64,000 nucleotides of DNA from Batrachochytrium dendrobatidis JAM81 (GCF_000203795.2 NW_006281101.1:1141279-1205278); one strand, 5' to 3'. Shown: positions 34,772 through 46,307, counted from the stretch's first letter. The notes: generated from the letters alone by a model not told the origin. Translations and numbers: made by a program.

Positions 34772-35803
34772 ATGCTCCATATCCTCTTACAATCCATTAT
34801 TTTTTCAGCCTGTACTTTTCATGTTGCTGCACATGGCTTTCTTGCTCATCCTGGTAATCTGAAGGATGCATTCAGCAAGCACGCAGTCCGCAACTACGAT
34901 GCCATTGACAACAATATTGACTCTCTGCGTAGTCCCATCAAATCAGACTCACCCGTCTGCCGTGGTGCAGCCAAGGGACCTGTGACGGACATTCGTCTCG
35001 AGAATGGAAAGAGCTTTACCATTACGATTGCGTTCTCTATTGGTGCTCAGCACATTGGCCCATGTGGCGTCGAGATTCTCGACGAGAACCTAGAAAACGC
35101 TGTTCAAATTGCTCATGTGGATGGACCTGGCGGCTGTGCCCAGAAACCACTTTCCCAATTTGCCACCGACAAGTCTAGTCCCGCTTCCTCCCAATGTCCC
35201 AACAATATTCCCACCAAGCTTGTTACAGATGATATGTGCTTGAGCGAATGGACGTTTGTTGTTTCAAACGTTGAAAAGATCAAGTGCACCAATTGTGTAA
35301 TGCGATGGACTTGGTCTGGTCAACACATTTCTGTTACCAACCCAGAGAAATACGAGACCTGTGCTGATGTGCGAATCTCTTCCAGTGGTGCTCCCAGCAC
35401 TGATACTCCCGATCCTGCAGCTACTACTACTGATCCCGTAGTTACTACTATCGATTCCACAACCACTACTACATCTTCTACTGTCTCATCTGCTCCTCGC
35501 AAAACTTTGTCTCCCAAGAAACGCCCTACCAAAAAGACCAAATCTTCCACACAACTTCCCACCAAAAACACTTCTGCTCCTGCTGAGACGAGTAATCCTC
35601 AGCCTTCTGGCCTTACAGCTGGTGTGGCGGAATGCAACAAGATGTCTGACAAGTGCAGCTTCCAGATGGCTTGTACGGCCGATAAACAGGGTTTCTTTGC
35701 TTGCTTTGCCAAGGAATCAAATCGTGCTCCTATACGCATGGACTGTGCCCCTGGCACTACTTGCAAGCAGAATGGACAGTTTATCAGTTGCCAGCCAGCT
35801 TAA
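34772..35803 (+). CDS. Secreted LPMO-like protein with cysteine-rich chitin-binding-like tail
   Basis: It is a single exon of 343 residues. A signal peptide (MLHILLQSIIFSACTFHVAA) would be cut to expose His21 in HGFLAHPGN, as needed for the copper histidine brace of lytic polysaccharide monooxygenases. A second histidine candidate is in IGAQHIGPCGVEILDENL. The CTNCVMRWTWSGQHISVT and YETCADVRISS segments resemble the end of LPMO cores. A Thr/Ser/Pro-rich linker follows (about residues 210-290). The tail has seven cysteines ending CAPGTTCKQNGQFISC, like CBM19-type modules. Expected role: oxidative attack on chitin or another polysaccharide outside the cell. The exact AA family is not assigned, and the ATG at 34772 is the first in frame. 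Confidence 0.78.
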   Translation: MLHILLQSIIFSACTFHVAAHGFLAHPGNLKDAFSKHAVRNYDAIDNNIDSLRSPIKSDSPVCRGAAKGPVTDIRLENGKSFTITIAFSIGAQHIGPCGVEILDENLENAVQIAHVDGPGGCAQKPLSQFATDKSSPASSQCPNNIPTKLVTDDMCLSEWTFVVSNVEKIKCTNCVMRWTWSGQHISVTNPEKYETCADVRISSSGAPSTDTPDPAATTTDPVVTTIDSTTTTTSSTVSSAPRKTLSPKKRPTKKTKSSTQLPTKNTSAPAETSNPQPSGLTAGVAECNKMSDKCSFQMACTADKQGFFACFAKESNRAPIRMDCAPGTTCKQNGQFISCQPA

Positions 35804-35883
35804 ACTGGAATTAATTGCACTCTCTTTTACTACCCAAAATTTGTCCGTAAAATAAAAAAAATATTAATGCAACACTCGGATAA

Positions 35884-36123
35884 AGAGGATATATTTTGGT
35901 TGTAGAAACTCCGCCTGCGTTTTGGAATCGTTTTGATAGCATCAAGCAGACCGCTGTTGCTGCAAATGGTAGCGCAGATCAGATCGTTTGGCAAATTGGC
36001 CGTGTCAACACGCCAGATTGTTGCCGCAGTACAAGAGATACAAACAATAGATGCTCCAGCCATTCAAATCAGCAGGCAAATACGCCAATGGTTGCCAGCA
36101 TTCATGCACTGTCACCAGTCATG
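35884..36123 (+). repeat. 240-bp direct repeat, copy 1
   Basis: This copy is almost identical to 39602-39841, with about four differences in 240 bases. It starts AGAGGATATATTTTGGTTG and ends CACCAGTCATG. It lies just after the LPMO-like gene. Three frames are open across most of it, but no protein family was recognised, so it may be a duplicated fragment of a gene. Confidence 0.85.
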
Positions 36124-36139
36124 ATGTGGTTGTTTATAT

Positions 36140-36735
36140 TGCCATCACAATGGTCCTTTGACAGCAACAACCTATCTTGCAGTGATTATCTTGAAAATGT
36201 ACAATGTTCAAGTATTCGTTGTGCTTTCCTACTAGGCATCGACTGCTTCAATAGACATTCCCAATTTAATCAACACGCCATCCACTGTGATGCACAACCA
36301 AACTATGATTTCAAAACCATTCTTCGTTTTGGCATAACCATGCATTGTATGATCACCAAATTCGTCCATTGAAATCCAGAGATTGAATTTGACCGCTTTA
36401 GTGTTCTCAATAAAACCAAAAACTCGATATATTCGCGCTTTAGTTCAAGACAACAATGATCGCATCGTTTAGGAATGCAGCTGTTGCTTTTATGCTGATC
36501 GTCCAATATCACAATGCTTGGTTGGTAGGGATTGGAGGAGTAAAGGGTGTGAGATTTATTGGAACTGTGGTGTGAATACTGGCTTGAACATTCAGTTATT
36601 TCCTATACAGAGCAAGAACAGGATAAAGACCAAGAGACCAATACTGTCTAGTGAATTTGACGAGCCATTTCTTACAAAACTGACTAGTTATTATACATTT
36701 TGACACCCCTGTGTTTCATTTTACATAATACGGTG
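36140..36735 (-). mobile_element. TIR element copy H (inverted, diverged)
   Basis: On the minus strand it starts near CACCGTATTATGTAAAATGA (36735 leftward). It carries the family interior: GATCGCATCGTTTAGG-like core, GGCATAACCATGCATTGTAT (plus-strand view) and GTGCTTTCCTACTAGGCATC. The left limit is uncertain, because it abuts the 240-bp repeat. A TA follows the right end. Confidence 0.6.
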
Positions 36736-37238
36736 TAATTCTGACGATCCCACCCTATCCATAAGCAAACAAGCAATCTATGGCAAAAGCTCTATCCAAT
36801 AATTGCATTGGATATTATGCTTGCAGAAATACTCATGGCATATAATTTTCAACAGTAATAAAAAAATATTAATGGGCCAGTACGTATTCTATGACCAGTT
36901 CCATCGCCCTCATTGACACCGCCCGCACCCTAACCTCCCTGGACACCGTTACGTTGAAAATTACAAAATTTCAAGCTATTTATACAATCGAGCATTGCTC
37001 TTTTCTTTGCACACTTGGCAATACCATTTATTTTTATTCAAAGCTCTGTGCTTTCTTAGTTTCTGATTTCATTAAAGTCGATCTCGACATTTTTAGTAAG
37101 TTATTGTTGTTTGGGTTTCTTTGAATGACTCGGTGATCTTTTCAGCCACTGTCAGTGAACCAAAACTAACTATTTATTTCGGTTGCTTTTAACTTTTCGT
37201 TTTGATATTCCGACCGTTTTTACTTATCCAGACACATC
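36736..37238. other. Upstream region of the IDO gene
   Basis: It contains a short C-rich island (about 36890-36950) in AT-rich surroundings, then TTTT-rich promoter-like sequence up to the IDO start codon. No gene is supported. Confidence 0.4.
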
Positions 37239-39012
37239 ATGTTTTCTCTTGCTCGCTCTCATACCGCCATCATGGCTGCCCGCAACACAGTCAAAGCATC
37301 GTCAATTTTGTCGTTGGCTACAGCATCTATTGCTGCCCGTCGCTCATTTACGCAGTACCTTCCTTCTGATCACTTGAAAGATCCTACATGTCCTCAGTTT
37401 ATGGTCGGCAAGGAAAACGGTTTCTTGCCTCGCCAAGATCCTTTGGTTGAACTGCCTTCTGAGTTCAAAGAGCTCGAAAGCCTTCTTCAGCGTATGCCTC
37501 TTACCACTGCCAAGGGCGAAGTGGGTTTGCTTGCCAAGGGCGAGTTTGGCAAAGCAGTTGCCGCTGAACTACCTGAATACAATGTCGACCATATTACCGA
37601 CTCTCAAGTTCTTAATGCTTTGTATCGTGACTATTGCTTTGCCACTTCAGCATATCTGCTTGAGCCCTGTGACATTTACTTTCGTGAGAAGAAAGACTAT
37701 GGTCTTGGTCGTGATGTACTTCCTCGCAACATTGCCGTACCACTGGCCAAGGTTTCAGAGAAACTTGGTGCAAAACCGTTTTTAGAGTACACTCAGGTAC
37801 AGTTGAATGCTTGTGAATAGTTTCAAATCAAGTGGTTTGGTATTAGAGGCGTTGTTGGGTCACTGCATTCCTTTGCACATGATCTTAACCTCCGCTCTGA
37901 CTTGCAGGGTTGTTTCTTCGGTTCATGTGTTTTTGAGTTGGTGATTTGACTTTGGTATTCCACTCGTAGCACCAACATTCCAGTCCATGTGCTAATTGCT
38001 TGGAAACCAACGTGCTTTGCTTGTGCAAGCTATTCTCAACCTTTTACTTTCATCAGTACCATGCTTTGCTAAACACTATGCATGGTCTAAACTTTAGGGC
38101 TATGGACTGTACAACTTTACTCGCCTGGACAAGACTAAACCCATTGTCTATGGTAACGTTCGTCCCATTCGCTATTTCGCTGGTATGCCATCCGAGACTG
38201 GATTTATTCTTGTCCATGTAGCCATGGCTGCCAACTCTTCCAAACAGGTTACGCACGTTCTTGGTGCTTTAGATGCGGTCAAGGCCAATGATCGAACCCA
38301 GTTTGATCTTGAGCTGCACGGCATTCTTTCCGCCATGCAGAGTGTCAATGCTGCCATGGAAAACATGTGGACCGTCTCGGCTCCCAAAGACTACATGAAA
38401 TATCGTACTTTTATCATGGGAACCAAGAACCAGCCCATGTTCCCCAAGGGTGTTGTCTATGAAGGTGTTTCCCCTGAACCTACCTTTTATCGTGGCGAAA
38501 CCGGTGCCAACGACTCCATTATCCCCACCGCTGACAACTTTTTGGAGCTGACAGGATCTATGCCAGATAACCCTCTCACCGAAATTCTTCGTGATTTCCG
38601 TAGCTACCGTCCTGCCAACCATACCGATTTCCTTACATGGCTTGAAAAGGAAGCCAAAACTCTTGGCGTGCGCGCATACTCTGTTCAGAACAGCACCAGC
38701 GCTGTTCGCTATTTGGCTATTCTTGATCAAATTCGCGAATACCGTGCTCGTCACTGGAACTTTACCAAGGAGTATATCATCAAGTGGACCGATCATCCTG
38801 TTGCTACGGGTGGTTCTCCTATTACCACGTGGCTTCCTAATCAGCTCGAGTCTGTTTTGCGTGCCATTGAGGAAATCTCAAAATCCATTCATCCCGCTCA
38901 GCTTTCTGAGGAAGACAAGAAACTGTCCAAAGAACTGCTTGATCGTGCAGAAGTTCAACGCCGTATTCTAACCCGTGAAGTCGATGCACTGCGTAAACGT
39001 TTTGGACAGTAA
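37239..39012 (+). CDS. BNA2: Indoleamine 2,3-dioxygenase (heme), Bna2 class
   Basis: This enzyme opens the indole ring of tryptophan to N-formylkynurenine, the first step to NAD or kynurenine. There are two exons, 37239-37796 and 38098-39012, with a 301-nt intron and 490 residues. Family marks are NALYRDYCFATSAYLLEPCD, PRNIAVPLAKVSEKLG, IRYFAGMPSETGFILVHVAM, the proximal heme ligand His405 in REYRARHWNFTKEYI, and ATGGSPITTWLPNQ near the C terminus. The first 40 residues (MFSLARSHTAIMAARNTVKA, then ASIAARRSFTQY) are basic with no acidic residues and look like a mitochondrial presequence, which is not expected of a usually cytosolic enzyme. An in-frame ATG at 37251 gives a slightly shorter form with the same character. 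Confidence 0.92.
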
Positions 39013-39601
39013 ATCTAGAGTCACTAATGTGGTTTAGTTTTCACATTTGAAACATTGTTTTTATGGGCATTATAATCGCATTTACTTCATCCTTCGTATA
39101 GGTTTTTTGACTTTATTTTCTGCATTTTTATTTATCTTATGTGGATCTCGAAAGCATAAATAAATGATGGGTTCAGTATAAATGACTACTTTTTCAACCC
39201 ATGACTTTGATAACAATGAACAGTAGAATTGTAAACTTGGACTCGATTTCTAACGAATTCCAAATGATTGTACCATGCGCAATGCTATTGTCAAACGAAT
39301 CAATGAGAAACTGGTTGAAACAGATATAATGAAATGACTGCAATGAATCGAGTGGTGTATAGCATGACGTGTGCAGAGGGTTGGAATTACCATAGCCTAT
39401 ACAAGTGTGATGTAGATTGTCAACCTTTTATTTCCGTCCAATAACGGCACCTGACATCAGATGAACGTTTCTGTGTGGTAAAAACAACTAAAAACATGGT
39501 GGATCATAGCAGTATTTGTGATACTCGTACAGTACATTGAGTCAAAATACTCGTGCATGTCAAAACTCTCCAAACATCAACGTGGTAACAATGGGATACA
39601 G
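39013..39601. other. Spacer after IDO
   Basis: This AT-rich 3' flank has no reading frame of note. It ends where the second copy of the 240-bp repeat begins. Confidence 0.4.
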
Positions 39602-39841
39602 AGAGGATATATTTTGGTTGTAGAAACTCCGCCTGTGTTTTGGAATCGTTTTGATAGCATCAAGCAGACCGCTGTTGCTGAAAATGGTAGCGCAGATCAG
39701 ATCGTTTGGCAAATTGGCCGTGTCAACACGCCAGATTGTTGCCGCAGTACAAGAGATACAAACAATAGATGCTCCAGCCATTCAAGTCAGCAGGCAAATA
39801 CGCCAATGGTTGCCAACATTCATGCACTGTCACCAGTCATG
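39602..39841 (+). repeat. 240-bp direct repeat, copy 2
   Basis: This is the partner of 35884-36123 in the same orientation, 3,718 bp away. The two copies bracket the IDO gene. The unit ends 36 bp before the stop codon of the PPR-like gene. Confidence 0.85.
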
Positions 39842-39877
39842 TTCCTAGTCGTAATAGGGTAAACCACTACATTCATT

Positions 39878-42592
39878 TTACCTATTCGTTGGTTTGAGCC
39901 TACCCTGAACAGCAGATAAGCTATCAATCGCTAGTTGTCTTGAAGAAGCAATCGGTTTAGGCTTGTTCATGATATTTAAACATCTTTTACATAGCGCAAT
40001 AGTTTCTGGATCCTTTCTACACACCTCGATCCATTCTTCCAACGTTCCGCCCAGCGCGTTGCCATGTAAATCCCATAACTGATGTATACACTTTTCAATC
40101 TCAACGGTTCGATAACCAAGAGCCTTTGCGCATATCCACAATCGACACGCATCTAGCGCTTTGCCTTGAAAGCTATACGCAGTAGCAAGCTGTTCAAATG
40201 CCTCCAGAAACGGCAGAATACGCATTTCAATCATTTCATTAAATATAGTTTCAGCCTGTATTGTGTTCTTTGCTGCGCAACAGGCTTTTAACTCGAGACG
40301 AAGCAACTGTATGGGTCGATGCGAAGTGGATAGTCGTGCCATTTCAATAATACTCAAACATGCTTCGTAGTCTCCCAAGGCATATTTGGATTGAGCCAAG
40401 GGAATCAGTATAAACCAAGATGCTTCTCTGATACGAACGTGCATATCTTTCAGCAATGCTTGCGCTTCTGCGTAGAGGTTGTGCCGAAGAAATGCTACAA
40501 GCATCTGATGATAGTGCTGTTCACTTAGATCAGGATACCTGGGCTGTTCAAAAGTTGTCGTGGAATTTGAATCATGGAAATGCGGCATAGTTGAAGTGGT
40601 AGAATCCTCATCCCATTCTATATCATTTAAAACGCCGTCATCAGATCTAGACATTTTAGAAATGTTGGGTGTTGCAATACCCAAAGAGATGTCAGAAGTC
40701 TTGTTTTCTTTGATGATTAAAGGTGTAGATATTTTTTCTTGAAAACGGTTAGACCCCGGAGCAGATTTTTGCAACAAAAGATGACTAAATGCACGAGTCA
40801 ACTGTGCATCGTCATGTTTGTCGCCATGGGTAGAAGTTTTTGCCGCGACAGACATCAACTGTGTGTCTGTGAATTGATAAAATGCTTTTGGGAGCGGGTG
40901 ATAAGATGAGGCACTGGATTTGGAAATAAAATCCTGCCAAATGTTTTCAATAATAGTTATTTCATTACGAGAGAGTTCTAGTAAGATCTTGATAACCCGT
41001 CCGTTTGGAAATGCACCATCAGCAAGAGCACGTTTGTAAAATTGAAAGGCATTTGAGATTTCACGACGTTGATAGTAATAGCAAAGAAACATATGCATCA
41101 CATCTGCTCGAGGTCGATATCCTAGCCCGCCCAGTTCTCGACTTTTAACCATGAGATCATAAATATAGAGTGCGTTTTCAATCTGATGTACTTTTAGGAA
41201 TGCATGTATGAGAATACTCGTACATTTAAAGTTGTTGCGATCTGTGGAAAAACGAATAAGCTCTTCTGTCGAATGCAATTGGTCGGATAAAGTGTCGCTC
41301 AAAATCAGACATGCCTGAATGACAGACCTGGAGTCAGTACTAGGAACAAAGTCACCTTTGAGTCGAATGGTATCAAAATACTTGAAGGCAGAAGTGATGT
41401 CGCCAACAGACATCAGTCCAAACACAACATTGAATAAAAACTTGTCATGCGGCTTGAATTCTGGGTCTTGCAAAAGCAAATCTACTTGAACAAGAATATC
41501 CTGGAAATGATTAATGGAGATTTGAAACATTTTTCGGATCCACAATGACCAGACATCAACAAATACGTTTTGGTGCACCGTTGGGATCCAAGTCATCCAC
41601 AGTCGTGCAAGCTCATAGTTTTTACTCTCCAAATGCCCGACAAAAACATGAATAAACACTATATCTTGAAGCTTGACATTACTATCCACGCATTGACGAA
41701 CGAGTAGATCTGCAGAAATAGAATCTCCCGAACGTGCAAGAAAAAGCGCAGTGGTAGACAGTATATTTGGATCTTGACTTGGTCCAGCGTTGTCAAGAAT
41801 TTTACGGGCACCAGCTAAATCTTTAACAGTTATATGGCGTAGTACAAGATCCATGATTTTTTTACTGAATAAAGGTTCACTGCCAATCGAAAGTCCAATG
41901 CTTTGTACTGCGGCTATAATGCGTTCATCTTGAGAATCTTTGCCAATTAAAGTGAGCACATTAAGGTCACGCTGTGTTAGCTGGATATTGCATAGATGGG
42001 AGTACTGGGTGTATAGCAATTTCAACATATCTAAATACTGAAGAGTTATAAAAAGATCTTTGGTATGCATAGATCTGATGTTTAAAAAGAGGGTTGTAAG
42101 GTAGTACTGAGGTATAGGGATGCCATTTGAAGCCAAGAGTTTAATAGCCTGAAGCATTCGAGAAGTAGCAATGGGTATAGAAGGATGCTTTGAAATAGTT
42201 ACAAGCAATTGATTAATATGTTTTTTAGATAGTGATGGTAGATCTGCCTTGCAAAATATTTTCCATGACAAAGTTGATTGTTCAGATGGGTTGTGATAGG
42301 GACTTGAATTCGATGAGTTGTGATTAGCTGAATTTGATAATGAACAGTTTGGATTGTAGACTGCTGATACAGCCTGATTTGGTTTATTTAGTGAATGCCA
42401 ATGACTGTGGGATAATGTTATACAAGTATGGATTGCAGACGATGAGTAAGTTGAACTTGAGAGTAGAGCAAGGTTTGAAGGTTTACTTGAAGTAGCAATG
42501 CAACACACAGTGTGGATATGAAGATGAGATTCAAGTCTGAATGCAATGGTTTTTGGAACATAGTATTGATGAAGTAGCCATGAAGATTTCAT
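39878..42592 (-). CDS. Large PPR-like helical-repeat protein, probably mitochondrial
   Basis: It is a single exon of 904 residues. The start is ATG 42592, since the longer frame begins with TTG. The N terminus (MKSSWLLHQYYVPKTIAFRL) is basic and lacks acids, fitting mitochondrial import. Most of the protein is helical pairs of PPR/TPR type: PRADVMHMFLCYYYQRREIS, HIVQ-like connectors, AQALLKDMHVRIREASWFIL, and IQAETIFNEMIEMRILP. The C-terminal end has two CxxC-like cysteines (IALCKRCLNIM). PPR proteins bind organelle RNA, and large fungal ones serve mitochondrial transcript stability or translation. The specific target is unknown. Confidence 0.72.
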   Translation of the reverse strand: MKSSWLLHQYYVPKTIAFRLESHLHIHTVCCIATSSKPSNLALLSSSTYSSSAIHTCITLSHSHWHSLNKPNQAVSAVYNPNCSLSNSANHNSSNSSPYHNPSEQSTLSWKIFCKADLPSLSKKHINQLLVTISKHPSIPIATSRMLQAIKLLASNGIPIPQYYLTTLFLNIRSMHTKDLFITLQYLDMLKLLYTQYSHLCNIQLTQRDLNVLTLIGKDSQDERIIAAVQSIGLSIGSEPLFSKKIMDLVLRHITVKDLAGARKILDNAGPSQDPNILSTTALFLARSGDSISADLLVRQCVDSNVKLQDIVFIHVFVGHLESKNYELARLWMTWIPTVHQNVFVDVWSLWIRKMFQISINHFQDILVQVDLLLQDPEFKPHDKFLFNVVFGLMSVGDITSAFKYFDTIRLKGDFVPSTDSRSVIQACLILSDTLSDQLHSTEELIRFSTDRNNFKCTSILIHAFLKVHQIENALYIYDLMVKSRELGGLGYRPRADVMHMFLCYYYQRREISNAFQFYKRALADGAFPNGRVIKILLELSRNEITIIENIWQDFISKSSASSYHPLPKAFYQFTDTQLMSVAAKTSTHGDKHDDAQLTRAFSHLLLQKSAPGSNRFQEKISTPLIIKENKTSDISLGIATPNISKMSRSDDGVLNDIEWDEDSTTSTMPHFHDSNSTTTFEQPRYPDLSEQHYHQMLVAFLRHNLYAEAQALLKDMHVRIREASWFILIPLAQSKYALGDYEACLSIIEMARLSTSHRPIQLLRLELKACCAAKNTIQAETIFNEMIEMRILPFLEAFEQLATAYSFQGKALDACRLWICAKALGYRTVEIEKCIHQLWDLHGNALGGTLEEWIEVCRKDPETIALCKRCLNIMNKPKPIASSRQLAIDSLSAVQGRLKPTNR

Positions 42593-42997
42593 AAAATTGC
42601 TGATCAATTGGGATTCTATCGAGTATTATTAATGAGGAAAACGGTCGCGATAAAAACTAAATGTTTTAATTCAATGTTGGAATAGGAATCTACTTTACCA
42701 AGAATCTAGTATTGTATATCGAGTGTTCAAGAATCAAGTGTTCAAGAATCATAAAATAACTTTTGTTTTTGCAAGACAATAGTTTCAACTTGCATTTCCA
42801 CTTTGTGTTCATAATTTCCGCCACTTGGCATCTTAAACGACAAGTGAACCAAGTGAGCAGTTGCTACTATTTTATCAGAGCAGATTGAACTGTGGCATTG
42901 CCGTCTACTTTGAAAGTGTCTGTCATTCACATTACTTTCCATCTCTACTGACAATCGCTTTTTATTCACTTGAAACTAGCTGGTCGCCTGAGTGAAT
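42593..42997. promoter_or_regulatory. Divergent promoter of PPR-like and ankyrin-DIL genes
   Basis: These 405 bp lie between opposing start codons and include a short tandem GTGTTCAAGAATCA (about 42722-42750) of unknown meaning. No gene was accepted here. Confidence 0.4.
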
Positions 42998-45900
42998 ATG
43001 GCAAGTACTGTTTCTAAAGGGATCGCTTCATCTCAGGACTCTGCCGTCATAGACAGTGTGCATGACAGTCACTCTGAGCTGCAGAATAATACAGTCCAAG
43101 AACAGTCAGAAACTGCTGCTACGTCTTTCGCCACCATTTCATCCGCTGCCAGTGATTTGCTACCGAGCTCTCGTCAAGCTACCATGACTCCAGCCACTGC
43201 GAGGATAAAGCCTGCTATTGCTTCTATAAATACTGATTTGACTAGACGACCGTCTAGTCAAGAAGGCATCATGGCTGATAGGGTTCTGTCGATCCCAACT
43301 GCTGGCCGTGTAACTTCATTCATCACTCCCGACACATCACCAGGAACCTCATCTGGCGCTATTCTTCCTGGCAGCAGCCATGTCGCTAACACCAATCCTA
43401 TTTCAAGCTCAGCTGCGTCTCTGCTCTCGATCAACTATACAGCCAATGTCAGTGATATGCTTATGACGACTCAGGATATTCTCAACCATCATCACTATTC
43501 CGACAGTGAGCGCACACACAGACTGGAAAGCATGTATATTCGGGCAGCTTCCAATGGCGATATTGGAAGATTACATGAGTGTCTGTATTCAGAGGCTGCC
43601 GATTGGATAGACTTGGATGCTGCCGAGGAAGAAGGCACCACTGCTCTCATCTCTGCTGCTTGCTTTGGTCATGTTGAGGTGATTCGTATGCTATTGGACG
43701 CAGGTGCTGGCATCGATTGTTGCGATAAAAGTATGTTTTGATATAGCCAATATGCTTGTTGTAGTGCTGATCGTATATCCAGTCATCATGTATATTGACT
43801 GATTTTGGAACCCATATTACAGATGGTTGGACCCCACTAATGTGGGCCTGTGCAAATGGCTACCAAGCAGCAGCCAAAGTGCTGATTGAGGCTGGTGCTA
43901 ACAAGCAAGCCAAGTCTAACAGAGGTCGCAGTATCGTCGATCTGTCAACTAAAAACGGCAATAGTGAGATTGTACGCATCCTGGATCCTGGACTGGCAGA
44001 CAACAGAGAACGCAAAGCCGCTCGAGTTGCTGCTCGTGCATTGGCAAAAGCTGCTAAACTGGCTGGTACTGCATGTGCAAATGACCAGACTGCATCTCAG
44101 GGCAGCAGTGCAGATGAAAATACTGAAAGCGATGATGACTTGCCAGATCCTGATCAACTGAGTCTCGACAGCAGCGACGATGATTTTGATTTCATGGTAA
44201 GAGTTTGACTCGTCACGCATCGACAATAATTAGTTTATTTTTAGTCAGTGATGCTTGCTTGTCTGTGCCATACTAAATTCGCTGTATTAGCCTTTAGAAA
44301 CCACATTTCAATGGGACAGCTGCAGACCAGATCAAATGTTTGTTTTTGAGGAAGCAAACATTGATCATGTTGTCGATGTGATTGTTCGTCGCATTCGTCC
44401 AGGAAGAGGACCCGATTATGTTCCTGTTGGCGCCAACACCATCTTTCTCTGTGCGCGCTATGCCCACTATTGGAACTCGGATAGCATGCTATGCACATTT
44501 TTGAATCAATCCATTGAAAGAATCGTGTCTGCTCTTCAGGTAAACCTATACCATCAATGTGCAAGATGTCCGCAACAATAATCTACTTTTCAAGCCATAC
44601 TGATCTTGTATTTGAATGTGTTGATGTTCGTTCATGATTTATAGGCATGTCCCGATGATATCCATTTCTGCGCATATTGGCTTTCCAATGCCATGCAACT
44701 CTTGGTATATATGAAGCGAGATACTGGCCTCTTGGTATCTACTTTTGATTCGCAGTGTCGTTTGAGTGAACTGATTCAAGAGATTTACCAGCAACTTGTC
44801 GCATCCATTGAGCGTAGCATTGGGTCTCTTATCGACCCAGCCATCATAGACTATCGGAAAATGCATGCCACATCTCGTGTCCGATACGAACCAGTCTTTT
44901 TTGGTATTGGAAAACGCAAGTCTTTACTAAAACTCAATCAGGAATATTCTCCACCACGAAGTCCAAGATCAGCCCGATCGACACGCTCTCATTCTTCAAT
45001 CCCCCAGTATGAAGTAACCCCTGCTAGTATCAACTCTATCCTCGGTTCAACACTAAATGTATTAAAATCATGCAAAGTTCATGAGCAAGTCGTTCATCAG
45101 CTATTCCATCAACTCCTTTACTTTCTTAATGCCGAAGTATTCAATCGTGTCTTGACCACTAATGAATTGTGCTCACGTGCAAGAGCACAGCAAATCCAGC
45201 TTAATATTGCAGCGATTCAAGACTGGGTGCGAGAGCATGCTGCTGCCCTTCCACAAATCACTGGTCCTGCAGCATCATTTGGTCGTGGTGGTGCATTGGT
45301 CCAACATCTCCGTCCCTCAATGCAGCTTACCCAATTCCTGCAAGTCGCTTCGACATGTGGAGCAGATCTGGGTGGTTTTTTGGAACTCATTGGATCAATG
45401 AATATCCTCACCACTGCCCAACTCCATAAAGTGATGGAGAATTACAGATACGAGGTTGGAGAAGCATCCTTTCCACCTGATGTGGAGGCATATGTACAAA
45501 AACTGATAGATGAGCTGGCTGTTGAGAAAAAGAGAGGTGTCGAGGCTTTGGCACAAATGAAGCGTAGCGGACACCGATCTGAAGAGCAGAGTATGGATAC
45601 CCCATCTGTAGCTACAGAAAACAATTTGGATTCTATTGTTGATGCCCAACTTGATATGACTAGAACCAAATCCGACGCGAAGTCAGAAGGAACGGCTATG
45701 TTTGATACAAAGATGATGGATGAGCCGGAACAAGTGCACAATGTCGACATGGATGAGGTCAACGATGCTTTGAATCCCTTGATCGACACACGGTTTATAC
45801 TTCCCTTTAGTGTTCCTACACCAGGTCGGGATGATCTCTTGTGGAGCTCAATTCCTTCTATCCCACCTCAAGTCATGGGAATGATGGACGATACATCATC

Positions 45901-46072
45901 TCTGGAAGTTCGAGAAAAGACCGCGGAAAATCAAACCGTCTCTGTATCTAGGGAGAGTGTGATGGGTGGTTTGTATCGGCCTACTTCACTTGCTTCATTT
46001 AGACCACTTGCTATTACTGCTTCAAACTATTTGACTCCCATTTTCAACAGTGTGAGGTTTTCAACATCATAA
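42998..46072 (+). CDS. Ankyrin-repeat and DIL (dilute) domain protein
   Basis: There are four exons: 42998-43730, 43823-44196, 44291-44539 and 44645-46072, giving 927 residues. The first 175 residues are Ser/Thr-rich. Ankyrin repeats follow: YIRAASNGDIGRLHECL, EGTTALISAACFGHVEVIRM, and NGWTPLMWACANGYQAAAKV. After an acidic Ser/Asp stretch comes a DIL domain, the fold of the myosin V cargo-binding tail: GANTIFLCARYAHYWNSDSM, FCAYWLSNAMQLLVYMKR, INSILGSTLNVLKSCKVHE, and CSRARAQQIQLNIAAIQDWV. This pairing without a motor occurs in other fungi. A role as an adaptor in polarised transport is plausible but unproven. Confidence 0.87.
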
Positions 46073-46307
46073 ATAAACAACCTCATTTCTTTCGTACACA
46101 GCAGGTTGCACAACACCCACATTCAACAGTCGATATTGATTATCAATTAAACAAGATGGACAAAAACTCATTGAATCTCGCTTGAATAGCCAACAATTAA
46201 AATGAACTCATTCATTGAAAAAGATGTATTGGATTGTTGCACAATGGATCAAGCCATTCACGGCCTATGCAAATGTATTATAAAGATGGCATTGCCTTGG
46301 TACTGAA

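Noticed and set aside
36891..37124. Plus-strand frame starting MTSSIALIDTARTLTSLDT
   Set aside because: Only the first 20 codons have coding-like composition. The rest is AT-rich and hydrophobic, directly in the IDO promoter; I could not connect it to IDO by splicing.
42742..42969. Minus-strand frame of 75 codons between PPR-like and ankyrin-DIL genes
   Set aside because: It is short, without recognisable mot similarity, and sits in the shared promoter.
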